Below are positions 37,701-49,700 of a stretch of 64,000 nucleotides of DNA, piece by piece. Source of the DNA: Culex pipiens pallens (taxonomy: Eukaryota > Arthropoda > Insecta > Diptera > Culicidae); assembly GCF_016801865.2 (NCBI RefSeq), contig NC_068937.1, forward strand, positions 123,353,225 through 123,417,224. Direction: 5' to 3'. How positions within the stretch are numbered: the stretch's first letter is position 1; the number at the start of each line of letters is the position of its first letter. The notes below the pieces were generated by a model, which saw only the letters and a program-made list of their open reading frames with translations, was not told the origin of the DNA and ran no database searches. The position numbers were made by a program, and so were the translations under genes.

Positions 37701-40700
37701 TAGAAATTGCCAAAAACCACCAAAAAACTCGTTTTTTCAACATTTTTATTTTTAAAACCGCTGTATCTTCCCAAGGATTGGACATAGGACAATGGTCAAT
37801 ATGGAGACTTTTATGTAAAATTGTCTGGAGAATCGATTGCCACTACCGGTTTTTAAAAATTTTGACGTTTAGACCACTTTTCAAAAAAACTGTTTTAGTA
37901 AATGATTTTTGTATTTTTTTAGGAGAGACATACCATCCTGCATTTTTCGTCAGTCTTTTGGTAACATTTTAGGCTATTCCCTCAAAAATTTTGAACGAAA
38001 AAAAATCGTGACATCACCTTTAAATTTAAGTTTTAGACTTAAAAATCAAAAAATCTCATAGATGTGGCGTGTATTTTTGTTTCAGTGTATTTTTTTCAGA
38101 AAGCCCGTCCAATTTCCTACAAGTTTGTCTTTGACCACTTTTTGATACGATGCAACGGCTTCGAGATACAGTAATTTTTAAATTACAAAATACAAAAATA
38201 TCTAAATACCTTACGCCCTTCTCAAATGTTGTTTTCGAGTACTGTTGGCTCCATATACACAAAAATGGCTTATATAGGCCTAGGATAACATGTCTGAAAA
38301 GTTTCATTGAAATCGGAGAGGGTCGGGTACAAAAGTACCAGAAAAATTCCTGATTTGAGCTGGAATTGCTCTATGACAAAAAGTCAATCAAATCCTGGAT
38401 GTACATAGCACATTTTTAAGTGCTTCAAAATACCTTTCGAATGCATCTAAGAGAGTTGGAATTGATTAAGTTTTACGGAAAAGCGAGCAATTTTAAGATT
38501 TTTTATGTTTTTTGGACCCCAAACTTCAATGCCCGTTTCACCCCACTTCCCTTTGTCGTAGAGGGCTCAAGCCAAATAAGTTCATCTCATGTATAGACAA
38601 ACAAACGCTGAAAGTTTCATCCAAATTGGAGCACTTCGATACGTCCTACTTTTGCGCAGGAAATTCATTCCACGGATTTAACACATATAATCACCGAAAT
38701 TTAGGCACTGACAGAAAAGTAATTGATATCCTCACATCGTGACAAAATCATCCTCCATCCCCCAAAAACACACAAGCTCCTAATGAAATTTACACACTTT
38801 ACGAGACCCATCTTGTTGTGTCATCTTCTTCTTGATATTGTTTCACAACTTTCTTACACGCACGCACACCACGCTGCGCCAGATGTCACTCACACCCTCT
38901 CATCACCCGACCCAAGCGAAGTCATGTTTTTTTATTGACTTGCAAGATATTGTTCTCTTTGGCAGCGGCGACGGTCGACTGTCTGTTCTATATTTGTATT
39001 TGTCCTCTTCTTGAATATCTATTCCCTGCTCTCTTCCCGTTTTCCAGATGTTCGATAACATAAAATCTTTACGATTCGCTAAAGATCGTTCCGATACGCC
39101 GATTGTCACCGCGATGATATCGGCCGAGGGTGAAGTTATGGAATTCCAGCAGCATGGTAAGTTTTTTTATAGATCTTGTGCTTTTGTTCTGCTAAGGATA
39201 TCTTTATGCGTAGGAAGTGTGGTAGAGTTACTGAGTTGGAAAACTCTGCAAAATCATTCATAACAAAACAACGATCTACACCCAACCGATAGATATCTGA
39301 CATGCAATTGTTTGACAGCTGTTCACAGGTTCATATAACGTCATGATTCGAATTCCCGGACGCTTCGAAACCCGGACACTTCAACTTGTTTTATCAATTA
39401 TTTGGATATAAGTTCGCATTATGAATGTCAAAACTGTGTTATTTGATGAATTCTAACATCAACTTTCATTTAAAGTTTGTTTGAACGCTGTAGTTAATGC
39501 CAAAACAATTAAATAAAATAAAATTATAAGTTTACCAAAAATGCGAAACATTTCAACGGAAATATTTCATAAGCGTCCGAAGCACCGGGAAGGCAAAGCA
39601 GAAATTTATGTTTTTGATTTCCTTAAATTCTAGCAAATTTTTATAAAAACTATCGATTGTTTTGATGTTAACAGCTTATTTGAGACCTAAAGAATGCCAT
39701 TCACTAACATTTCAGTCAAAATTTGTGCGATTCATAAGCAAAATCGAGTGTCCGGAATTCGAAGCAAAAGTGTCCGGATTTCGAATCAGCTTTTGACAGT
39801 GTCCGGGATTCGAAGCACAACAAGTCATTTTAATTTTCAAATTGTGATGAAAAATTGTTAGAAAAGACATATTTTACATGCATTCTCTTAAAACTGACTG
39901 TTTATACTAAATCCTGATGATATTTCTACATTTCCAACTTATTACATGATTTTTTGCCAGCTATAACAAAAATAATATGGTACTAAGTGTCCGGATTTCG
40001 AATCATGACGTTATGGGGTAAGACAGTGAGCAATAGAGTAAATCACTTTCCTTCAGATTCCCAAAGCACCCGTTTACTCTTGCTCCAGAGCAAATGGGAG
40101 TTAGGGAATATAAACGGGAAGAGAGAGAGTTGCTCTCTTGCTCACTGTCTTTCAGCGAGCCTTGTTTCGAATTGACAACATCAAAACAGATTAAATTACT
40201 AAGTTACCTCATTCGATCTCAAACCAATATCAGAAGACGTCGTTTTGGGTGTAGTGAAAGATATAATTTGCTTGGCGGTTTAAAATGCATTTTATTATGA
40301 AATGTGGCCTCAAAATTTATCGTAAATATATCGTAACATGTATGGTAGAACCATACAAATAAACTATAGACCTATCACATGGCGAACAGTTATCGTTCTG
40401 ATAATGATCAATCAATTGTTTAATTATTTGGACTTATAAAAATTATCACGAAAATAATTTAGCTTTACATACAAACTATATGGCAAACAGGTATATCGAT
40501 CCTTGAATTGTTGAACAATGGTTTGAATTGCTGGGACTTAGAAAAATTTTCGCTGAATTCAGGTATATCGTTCCATGAATTGTTGAACAATGGTATGAAT
40601 TGTTGGGACTTAAGAAAATTTTCGCTGGATGAGTTCAGGTATATCGTTCCATGAATTGTTGAACAATGGTATGAATTGTTGGGACTTAAGAAAATTTTCA

Positions 40701-43700
40701 CTGGATGAGTTCAGGTATATCGTTCCATGAATTGTTGAAATATTATTTGAATTATTCGGACTTAAGATTTTTTTTGTTGTAGTTCATTTGGCTCAATCAT
40801 ACAATACCTGTTTCAAATAATCATAACCATTTGGCGAACAGTTATATCGTTCCATGAATTGTTGTACAATTGTTTGGATTATTGGGACTTAAGAGTTTTT
40901 CGCTGAACTTCAAGGTGGAAGTACTACGTCGTCTATGGTACCCTTATGTTTTAACAATAGCTGTTCCGAAGAATCTCAACCATAAGGCGAAAAGTTATAT
41001 TTTTCCATGAATTGTTGAACTATTGTTTGAATCATTGGGACTTAAGCAAATTTTCGTTAAAATTTATTTTTGGCTCAATCATACAAAAACTGTTTGAAAT
41101 AATACCAAACATCTGAAGGAATAATTATATCTTACCATTAATTGTTGTGCAATTGTTTGAATTATTAGGACTTATGAAATTTTCCGCTTAGGTTTCTTTG
41201 ACTCAATCATACCGAGTATCATAACTTTTATCATACCAGCTACAGTACTATTATGTTCTAACAATAGCTGTTTCGAACCATCCTAATCGTATGACGAATA
41301 GATACCGTTCATTGAATTGTAGGAAAAAAAATCAACTATTCGAATATGTTAAGAAAAGTGTAACCATTCGGGAAATAGTACCATTTTAATTTTGTTCTAT
41401 GGTCGTGACATTATATCAACAATATCACAAATGGTAACCATACCAGAAATAATTTTCTTATGATTTCGACAGTTTCACCTTTGGTATTTGATTATGCGGG
41501 TACCGCTTACTCATCAATTACTAAACTTCTGCCTAATTCCGGTCACCCTGAGTTTGCTCTGAATCGGAAAACGCAGCGGACAAGGATCCCACAACTGAGG
41601 TCATGCCACCAACACAGGCCACCGGCGGCTGCTCGCAACCAAAATCTCATAAAACAAAACATCGTCGCGAAATGGCCACGACCACTCCTCATTTCCTCAA
41701 CATCCTTGGGACCATCAGAGACAGACACACGCGTGAACCAAAAGTTCACATCTTTTTTTTTACGACGTCACGTTCCGACAACTCCCGCCTCCACTCCCTC
41801 GCACCGGAATTCCGAACAACAATGTTCGGAAATAGAGTGAAAACAGGCTGAATACCCTCAACTTTATGTTTCAATTGCTTCGATAACGATCGTTCAAGCG
41901 GACGCCGAATGTCAAGAGTTTTGGCCGGTTGTTTATGGGATGACCTGCCTGCTCGTGAAAAGGGAAGGAAAAAGTTTTAATGTCTTTCCATAATTTCTGT
42001 TTCCCACTTTTTTTCCGCCCGTCGACAAGTTACCGTGGAGGAGCGCGTTGAACGCTGGATGACCGATGTCCTGACCGAGATGAGGTCCACCAATCGCTAC
42101 ATCACGAAGAAGGCCATCTACGACTACGGCAAGGACCGGGAACGGCCACGGTAGGTGAATGGGCAATGGGCACTTGTTTATATCGGGAAAAGTATTAACG
42201 ATTCCGCGTGCAAAGTTTTTGAACGCAGGCAGCCAGAAGTTTTCCGTCATAAATTGGATTCTTTTGAATGGTTTGAGCGGGCGCCGCGGATGTTGGTTGA
42301 TTTGGTGCAAACTTGGATCGTTCGAAAACTTGCTGTTGGGACGTGTTTTGCGTCTGCTTCGAAACAACAAATAATCTCGAGTACTTTTTTGATGGGTTTC
42401 CTATGCGCGATGGATTTTGTATGTTGAAAGAACCTTTTGAAAAAGTAAGCAAGAATTAAGCCAATCTCACAGATCAGTTATCGTTAGGCGTAAATAATGT
42501 TGTATGAGTGAAACAATTCGGACCAAAAATGAAATTAAAAATGCTGATATGATTTAACACAACGATAGATTCGAATGACTTTCGAAAAATTAGGTTCGTG
42601 GCTTTTCGTCGCATAAAGTCTCTTTTTTGAAAACTCGGTTCAAGGGAACCGTAATTAATGATTAGTTATCGTAATTTGAAAATATTTCAAAATATTTATT
42701 GTTTTTAACACATTTTAATTCATTTTTATAAATGATTGATACTTATGCAACTTCTACAGGCCCGACTGGATCATACAGTATCAGGGTATGGTCTGCTTGG
42801 CGGCCAACCAAGTTTGGTGGACGGCCGAGGTTGAGGAGGTGTTCGCCCGGGTCAAGAAGGGCAACAAGCGTGCCATGAAGGAATACCTGGAGGCCCAAAA
42901 TCGACAGCTAGACGACCTGGTCGTAAAAGGTGATAAATCTGATCAATTCTACCATTGATTAAATTGAAAAATTGTTTAATTTGCAGTACGCGCTGACCTG
43001 TCACCAAACGATCGACTCAAGTTCAAGACGATTGCCACCATCGACGTCCACGCCCGAGACATCATCGAAGGGTTCGTCCGGGACAGCATCCTTGATGCAC
43101 AGGAGTTCGGCTGGGAAAGCCAGCTGAGGTAAGTCTTCCAATCCTGTTATCTATCCAGGTTGACCAGGCTTGATGAATGTAAATTGCTCCAATAATCCTA
43201 ACCTGAATATTTAATCGAGCTCCACCAGCCGTAAGGATTCTAACAAACTTGCAAATAAATATTTCTAACTCGTTCATGCATCTGCCAGCAAACCCCTAAT
43301 AATTGATTCCAACTAAAGTTCAAATCCCCTAGAGCATATTGATCAGTTCAATATTGACTTGAATCATCCGGTAAATCCATCCATCTCTTGTACCAGGTGC
43401 TCTATCCAAAATATAAAAGCACAAAAAACAGTGTCTGACCAGAGCAAAACTGCATCACCTCTTACAGCAGGCTCCAGATGATTGGTCTCGTTTCATTATT
43501 CAACAGTTTTCATTAGTGCTCATCCTCAACTAACACTCACCTCCACATCATTTCCTGGCCTACTTTCGAATCGACATTCAGAGTGCTGGAAAATTAGGCC
43601 GACACAACGCATGTATCCCCTGCGGAGGAAGCAACCCTACCCTCTGCCCAGAGTTTGCTCGAACGCCATGGTCTGAAGTCCGAGATTCAATTTGCAAAAT

Positions 43701-46700
43701 CAAAATCAGTTGCCTAAATAGAAGCGATGTCTGTCACTCCGAGGAACGAACACATCCTGCTGAGGAGTTGGGAGAGATATTTGAGGCTTCAAGTGCAACA
43801 TGACGATATACTGGCCGACAAAAAGTGTTCAGTACTACTCGGTGGCAAAGCCGATTGGACAAGATTAAAGCTAGAACATGTAGTTCGAAATCTATTGGCA
43901 ATCGAGGGGTTTTCTGCTTCTTGGAAACGTGAGCGTATGTTTCGTTGGGAGCAGTTTCCGAAGCAAAAAAGGGATGATTCGTGATCCTTGGTAACAGCAC
44001 ACTGACTGGAATGGCATCTTTTTACAGCATCGTACTGTTGAGAAGAGTAATTTTAGAATAATATTAATATTGCACTTTACGTGTTTCTTGATATGTGATT
44101 ATAAAACATTAGTATGTACCACCCATATGCTTTTAAAGCATGTTGAGAAAACGAGCTTAGAAGTTTGAAAAATATTTGCCATACAAACATTTAATTGAGA
44201 GTATTATAATGCTCCTAAAAAAACACAGTGACTCCAAAATAAAGGAAATCTTGACTTTTTTTTTATAAGGTCCTATAAACAAATGTAAACATTGAGTGTA
44301 TCCCGCTTACTCCGATGGACTTTGACATAAGGTGTGAAAGGGATACACTCAATGTTTACATTTGTTTATAGGACCTTATCAAAAAAAGTCAAGAAATGTT
44401 TCTTGATCTAAAATAGTCTAGTGACGCATATGCACAGTAAGACGATAGGCTTGTTGTATCGTACACTCTGTACATACAAGAACCTGTGATACCACATCCC
44501 TATCTTCACCCTCTCGAAAACTATTTTGTTTTTTTTTTTTTTTGTCAACTTCCAATTTTGTGTTAGGTGTCGGACAACTTCGGTCCAATGTAGGTCCTGT
44601 TTCCTGGAACCAACGAAAAGTTTCTCTTTCGTTATTCTGCATACCAAATGAGTGTGAATATCTATGTATGTGTGTGCTAGCGATAGCTTCTAAACCAATT
44701 GTTGCCCCATTTGCATTACAGATTCTACTGGCTGCGAGAAATGGACAACCTGTTTGTGGTCCAGTGCACAGGTGAGCTACCTGGGCTCTGGCGATAATTG
44801 CTAAAACCTCATTTCACCGGTTAACTCCGGTTGACTGTGGGAGTTTTAAGCAAAGTTTTTCCACCCTCAACCATCCATCCGTCCGTACAAATCTGTACTA
44901 ATTACATTTTCTTCTTCTTTTGCTTCCATCTTTCTGCTCCCGTGGTGACCGCCCTGCTGGGTGTAACGAAACACCGGAACAACCACCTCTATCACCACCC
45001 GGAAACTGTAGGGAAATTTGATTACGGCTACGAGTACATGGGCCTGAACGGGCGGCTGGTCATCACGCCACTCACGGATCGAATCTATCTGACCATCACG
45101 CAAGCCCTTACGATGAAGCTGGGCGCCGCGCCGGCCGGTAAGAACTTCAGGTTGCCCTTTTTTTATTTGAGAATTTATGAAGAAAAAATTGGTGCAGTTC
45201 TTCACAACACAAACCATAAATGTGATGACACTCTAGTTCGCGTTCCCACCTCTGTATCTATCGTGCCAATCCAAGAATTGGGGCAACCAAACCACTGGTA
45301 ACATCTGCTGAAACACTCTATTATCTGTCCGGGCAAACCATTATCTGTTTCGCAAATCGTTGGCCGTGTTCCTTCCGATAATCATACGTGTGTCCGTTGA
45401 TACCTGAAATTTCGGGTTCAGACCTCTGACGAACACAACACACCCGAGGCAATGTCCGGTGGCCAAAGCCAGCAATTTCAGGAACGACACCAACCCGTTA
45501 CTAACCCGTCCGTTTTTCGACATCTCCTTCTCTTTTCATCGGCTGCACCTGACCGTGACCGCGCACATCCCCGGGAAACCGCCCAGGTCCGGCCGGTACG
45601 GGCAAAACGGAAACCACCAAGGATCTGGCCAAAGCGATGGCCCTGCTCTGCGTCGTGACCAACTGCGGCGAGGGCATGGACTTTCGCGCCGTCGGCACCG
45701 TGTTGTCAGGTATGTTTGGAGTTTGCGAGCATAAAGGTTAGGTTTGGCCGGGTAATTTGAGGCGTGAGGTGATGAGTCAGTCGACTCTGAATCTAACTTT
45801 TCTATCCAGGATTAAATCATCTGGCGAATTTCACCTGGAAATTGTGTCTGAAAAAAGGTAATGACAAAATATTCATTGACAATAAAAATCAGGATATTGA
45901 AAAAATCACTTTTTGGCGGGCTGTCGAGTGTTTGTTCTGGTGGACCAAATATGAACCGTAACAGCACATTTTGGGACTCGACCAACACCGATTTAGACAA
46001 ATCCTGAATGGAGCGTTCATCTATCGATAATTAACAGAAATTCCATGTTTGGTGCCGATTGGAACAAAATGCAATACAATGCAATGCAATTTCAATACAT
46101 TTGACCTAATTTTAGAACAAACCTAGAATTCAGTGCTGTCCCACTTATACTAAGCCAGATTTTATAAAATTTAAAATCATTTTCAGTAAAGCAAAAAACA
46201 ATAAATTTCATATGTCTAGCCTAATTAACGAAATGTAGACACAAACAGTATCACAAAATGTTTCAGACATGCTTCTATCAAAAAATTGCAAAATATTAAT
46301 TTATAATGAAACAACTGTTTTTCTACATTTACGTTTTTTTTACTCACAAATTGTAAAAGATCAATAAATGCAATTATAAGCGTTACACAATTTACAAGTT
46401 TTTTCAATGATTTTTTTTTAATTTTTAACAATATTTTTTCCCAAAATCTGGTGTTTTTTTATCATCGGAATATCAGTGAATAGATTATTTAAAATGTAAT
46501 TTATATTAAAGCAAAAAAAAGACATAAAAAGCAACATTCAGTTTAAAAAAAGTATGTTTGAAGAACAGTTAAAACGTTGCATTTTTTTAATTAACTTCCT
46601 ATTGAATTCTTACACTGCATGCCAATTGTGTAATTTTCATCACACATTGCTCGGTTTACTCCAGTCATTCCTGCAATTATGCCCCAATCCGTTGTAATCT

Positions 46701-49700
46701 TATGAGTGAATGTACCGGTTAATGGAATTGGAATGTATTTTTTCCGGCAAAATTAATTTCATTATCCGCCCGTTATTGGAGGCTGAACATTACTCCACCG
46801 ACCGATTGCGGCGTAACGGCGGAAGCGCTGCTGGTGGTAAATCCCTCCATTTCAAACAGTTAAATTTGTTCGTTTCCAGCCCCATCCCTGTTGGACCACT
46901 TGAAATACTTCGATCAGTAATCGGATTTGTGTTTCGTATTTATAGAAAATACAAATTGCACTGCAAATTACACGCTTTGCCATGTTGATTCAATTTACCC
47001 GGGCCATTTAGCCCTTTCGGGGACTGTCGAAGCGAAATTTGATGGAAGCTTTTTTAATGATACAGTTTAAAAAAAATACAAATTTACAAGTAACATCCAG
47101 CTTTTTTTTTTCTTTCAAAAAAAAAATCTAGTTTTGAGCAATTTTGGTGGATAGGCCACTGAAAGGGTCAAAGAAAATACACATCCAAAAACAGAGCACA
47201 GAGGCCATCTGCAGTTAACTCATTATAACATTATACAGGAACCAAAGCCCAATTCCACATTTGAGCATCCCATCTATAGCGATAGGTAGCCGGAATGGCT
47301 GTGTTTGCTGAAATTAAGTTGCAAAGTCAAACTGAAATTGCTCTTCGCGGCCCACCCACACGCACATTTAGTTTCAATTTTAGAACAGAGCGAACTAACC
47401 ACCTCCGTTGGAGAGAAGTCCCCGATGCATCTAGTGTGCCCCCGCGGCTATGTTCCGACCACGGTGTGCACGGACAAATACGGCAATCTGGCAGACAAAC
47501 AGCTGTAGAGAACGCTGCTCTGCTGGAAGGATATTCCGCCGGTTTCCGTATTTTGTTGTATTGATTAAATCAAATATAAATTCTATTAAAATCCGGCGTG
47601 AAATATTGCATTCAAGCGGTTCCGATTAATCCCTGAGGGTGTTTGTGCATGTGTGAACATTTGGTTTGAACTGTGGGCGTACGAGAAGCTCGATATTCGT
47701 TGCATTTCCAAATGAAAATGCATGTTGTTAAAGGGATCGTACAGTAATCGCCTTAAACAGTGGATTTACAACACTTATTTTTATTGACAGATATTCTGAA
47801 TTCCTAAATTTGTATTTCTTATTATTGAAACATTCTGTTAACCGGGTTAATTTTTTGAATACTTGTTATTGACTTGACTTCAAATTTCTAGAGTACGCTT
47901 TCAAATCAGCGTCTAATTTTACACAAAAGAACCTTCGGCACAAAATTTCCATCTCTTCACGGTTTCGAGCTACACACCACTGAATGTGTCTTAGTAAAAA
48001 TCTAGGAAAATTAAAGGGTCATACCACTCCACCGTCACGAAATGTCGAAAAATGGACCTAGGATACGTGATACGGAACCAAAAATTACCCCTTAGATAAA
48101 ATTTCATTTTTTTTTTATTTGGCGGAGAATGACCCTAGTACTAGTTACCATTTTGGCACCGCTGTACATTCCATAACAATCAACTTTGGTAGTAAACAAT
48201 GCACATTTTGCCTGATTGTGCACCGCCCCAAATCTAATGTCAATATGTTTTCCTCCCTAAAAAATAAAATCATCCAGTATTTTTGGCATGCAGCATTGTT
48301 TTGCACTCAATTTCAACTAGGGAAAAAGTTGACATCTCCAACTTTGCCAAACCATTCACCAGAGATAAAATGTCCCCACCCCTCCGCTAGAGCTTCAGCG
48401 CCATAAATAAAATGTATGTCTGCCCTGGCTTGCAGGACTGTCCCAGTGCGGCGCCTGGGGATGCTTCGACGAGTTTAATCGGATTGATATCTCAGTGCTG
48501 AGCGTAATCTCGACCCAGCTGCAAACCATCCGGACGGCCCTGGTGGCGAACCAGCGGACGTTTATGGTGAGATTTCCAATAGGGTTTTGTAGGGCCGTAA
48601 TGTAATCTTTGTTTGGTGTGGTTTTTCAGTTTGAGGGCTACGAGATCAACCTGGACCCCAAGGTTGGCATATTTATCACGATGAACCCGGGCTACGCGGG
48701 TCGTACAGAGCTGCCAGAGTCAGTGAAGGCTCTGTTCCGACCGGTGACCTGTATTATGCCTGACCTGGAGCTGATCTGTTTGATATCGCTGTTCTCGGAC
48801 GGGTTCATGCGGGCCAAGACGCTGGCCAAGAAGATGACCGTATTGTACAAGTTGGCTCGGGAGCAACTCTCCAAGCAGTACCACTACGATTGGGGACTGC
48901 GCTCGTTGAATGCTGTGCTGCGGATGGCCGGTGTCAACAAACGAAAGTCTCCGGAAATCTCGGAAACCGCAACCCTAATGAGGACCCTGTTCGATATGAA
49001 CTTTCCCAAGTTTGTGTTCGATGACGTACCGCTGTTCATGGGACTGATGAAGGTTTGTATGGCGTGGAAATTGATTTCCACCGAGAGAGAGAGAGAGCCC
49101 TTTAATCCAATCCGTCAATTGCAGGATCTATTCCCGGGGGTGGACTATCCACGCGTCGGCTATCCCGAGTTTACCGCCGAGGTGCGCAACGTCCTGGAAA
49201 CCGACGGCTACATCGTGCTGCAGAACCAGGTACGCTCGTGGTCCCTACGAGCTAATCACAAATCACGTCCCCAAACGGTCCCGTTTGGTTCGTTAAATAA
49301 ATCTGCCTGATTCTGTCGGGCTGATTCTGCCGACGGCCGTTCGCCGACTGCAAGCACAGATAATCAAATTTCAACTAAACTCCCATCTCGGCTCTTTTCG
49401 GGGCTGGCACATACAGCGCACACATACACACTAACGATGCCTTTCTCTCTCTTCCTACCACATGCACACACACAGGTGGAGAAGGTTATACAATTATACG
49501 AGACAATGATGACACGTCACTCAACCATGATTGTCGGTCCAACAAGTGGCGGAAAAACGGTTGTAATAAATACACTGATCAAGGCGCAAACCAATATGGG
49601 CCTGCCGACCAAGTGCACCGTGCTGAATCCGAAGGTAACGTGCAAAAGGGGAAACAGGGGCCATTTTCGGGAAAATGTCAATATCCTACGTTCGCGCCAT

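Larger units (their letters stand above)
36218..38375. repeat. Giant palindrome, arms about 760 bp
   Basis: The outer arms 36218-36832 and 37762-38375, plus the inner arms 37333-37478 and 37618-37761, form one nearly perfect inverted repeat around a spacer of ~139 bp. Examples are GGGAAGATACA against TGTATCTTCCC and GAGCAATTCCAGCTCAAATC against GATTTGAGCTGGAATTGCTC. The left arm is broken by two MITEs (36833-37332). No terminal-repeat or target-duplication signature seen. Confidence 0.88.
34775..39047 (+). other. Intron 26, 4.3 kb, palindrome and MITEs
   Basis: Holds a 382-bp MITE with a partial tandem duplicate (35365-36112), a giant palindrome (36218-38375) and two 248-bp MITEs inside its left arm. 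I see no gene in 34775-35360 or 38380-39047. Confidence 0.75.
39157..42029 (+). other. Intron 27, 2.9 kb
   Basis: Holds nested MITEs (39276-40254) and a minisatellite (about 40370-41330). No gene in 41340-42029. Confidence 0.7.

Noticed and set aside
41460..41840. 126-residue plus-strand frame in intron 27
   Set aside because: Biased composition, no recognised domain, and no neighbouring exon or promoter signal.
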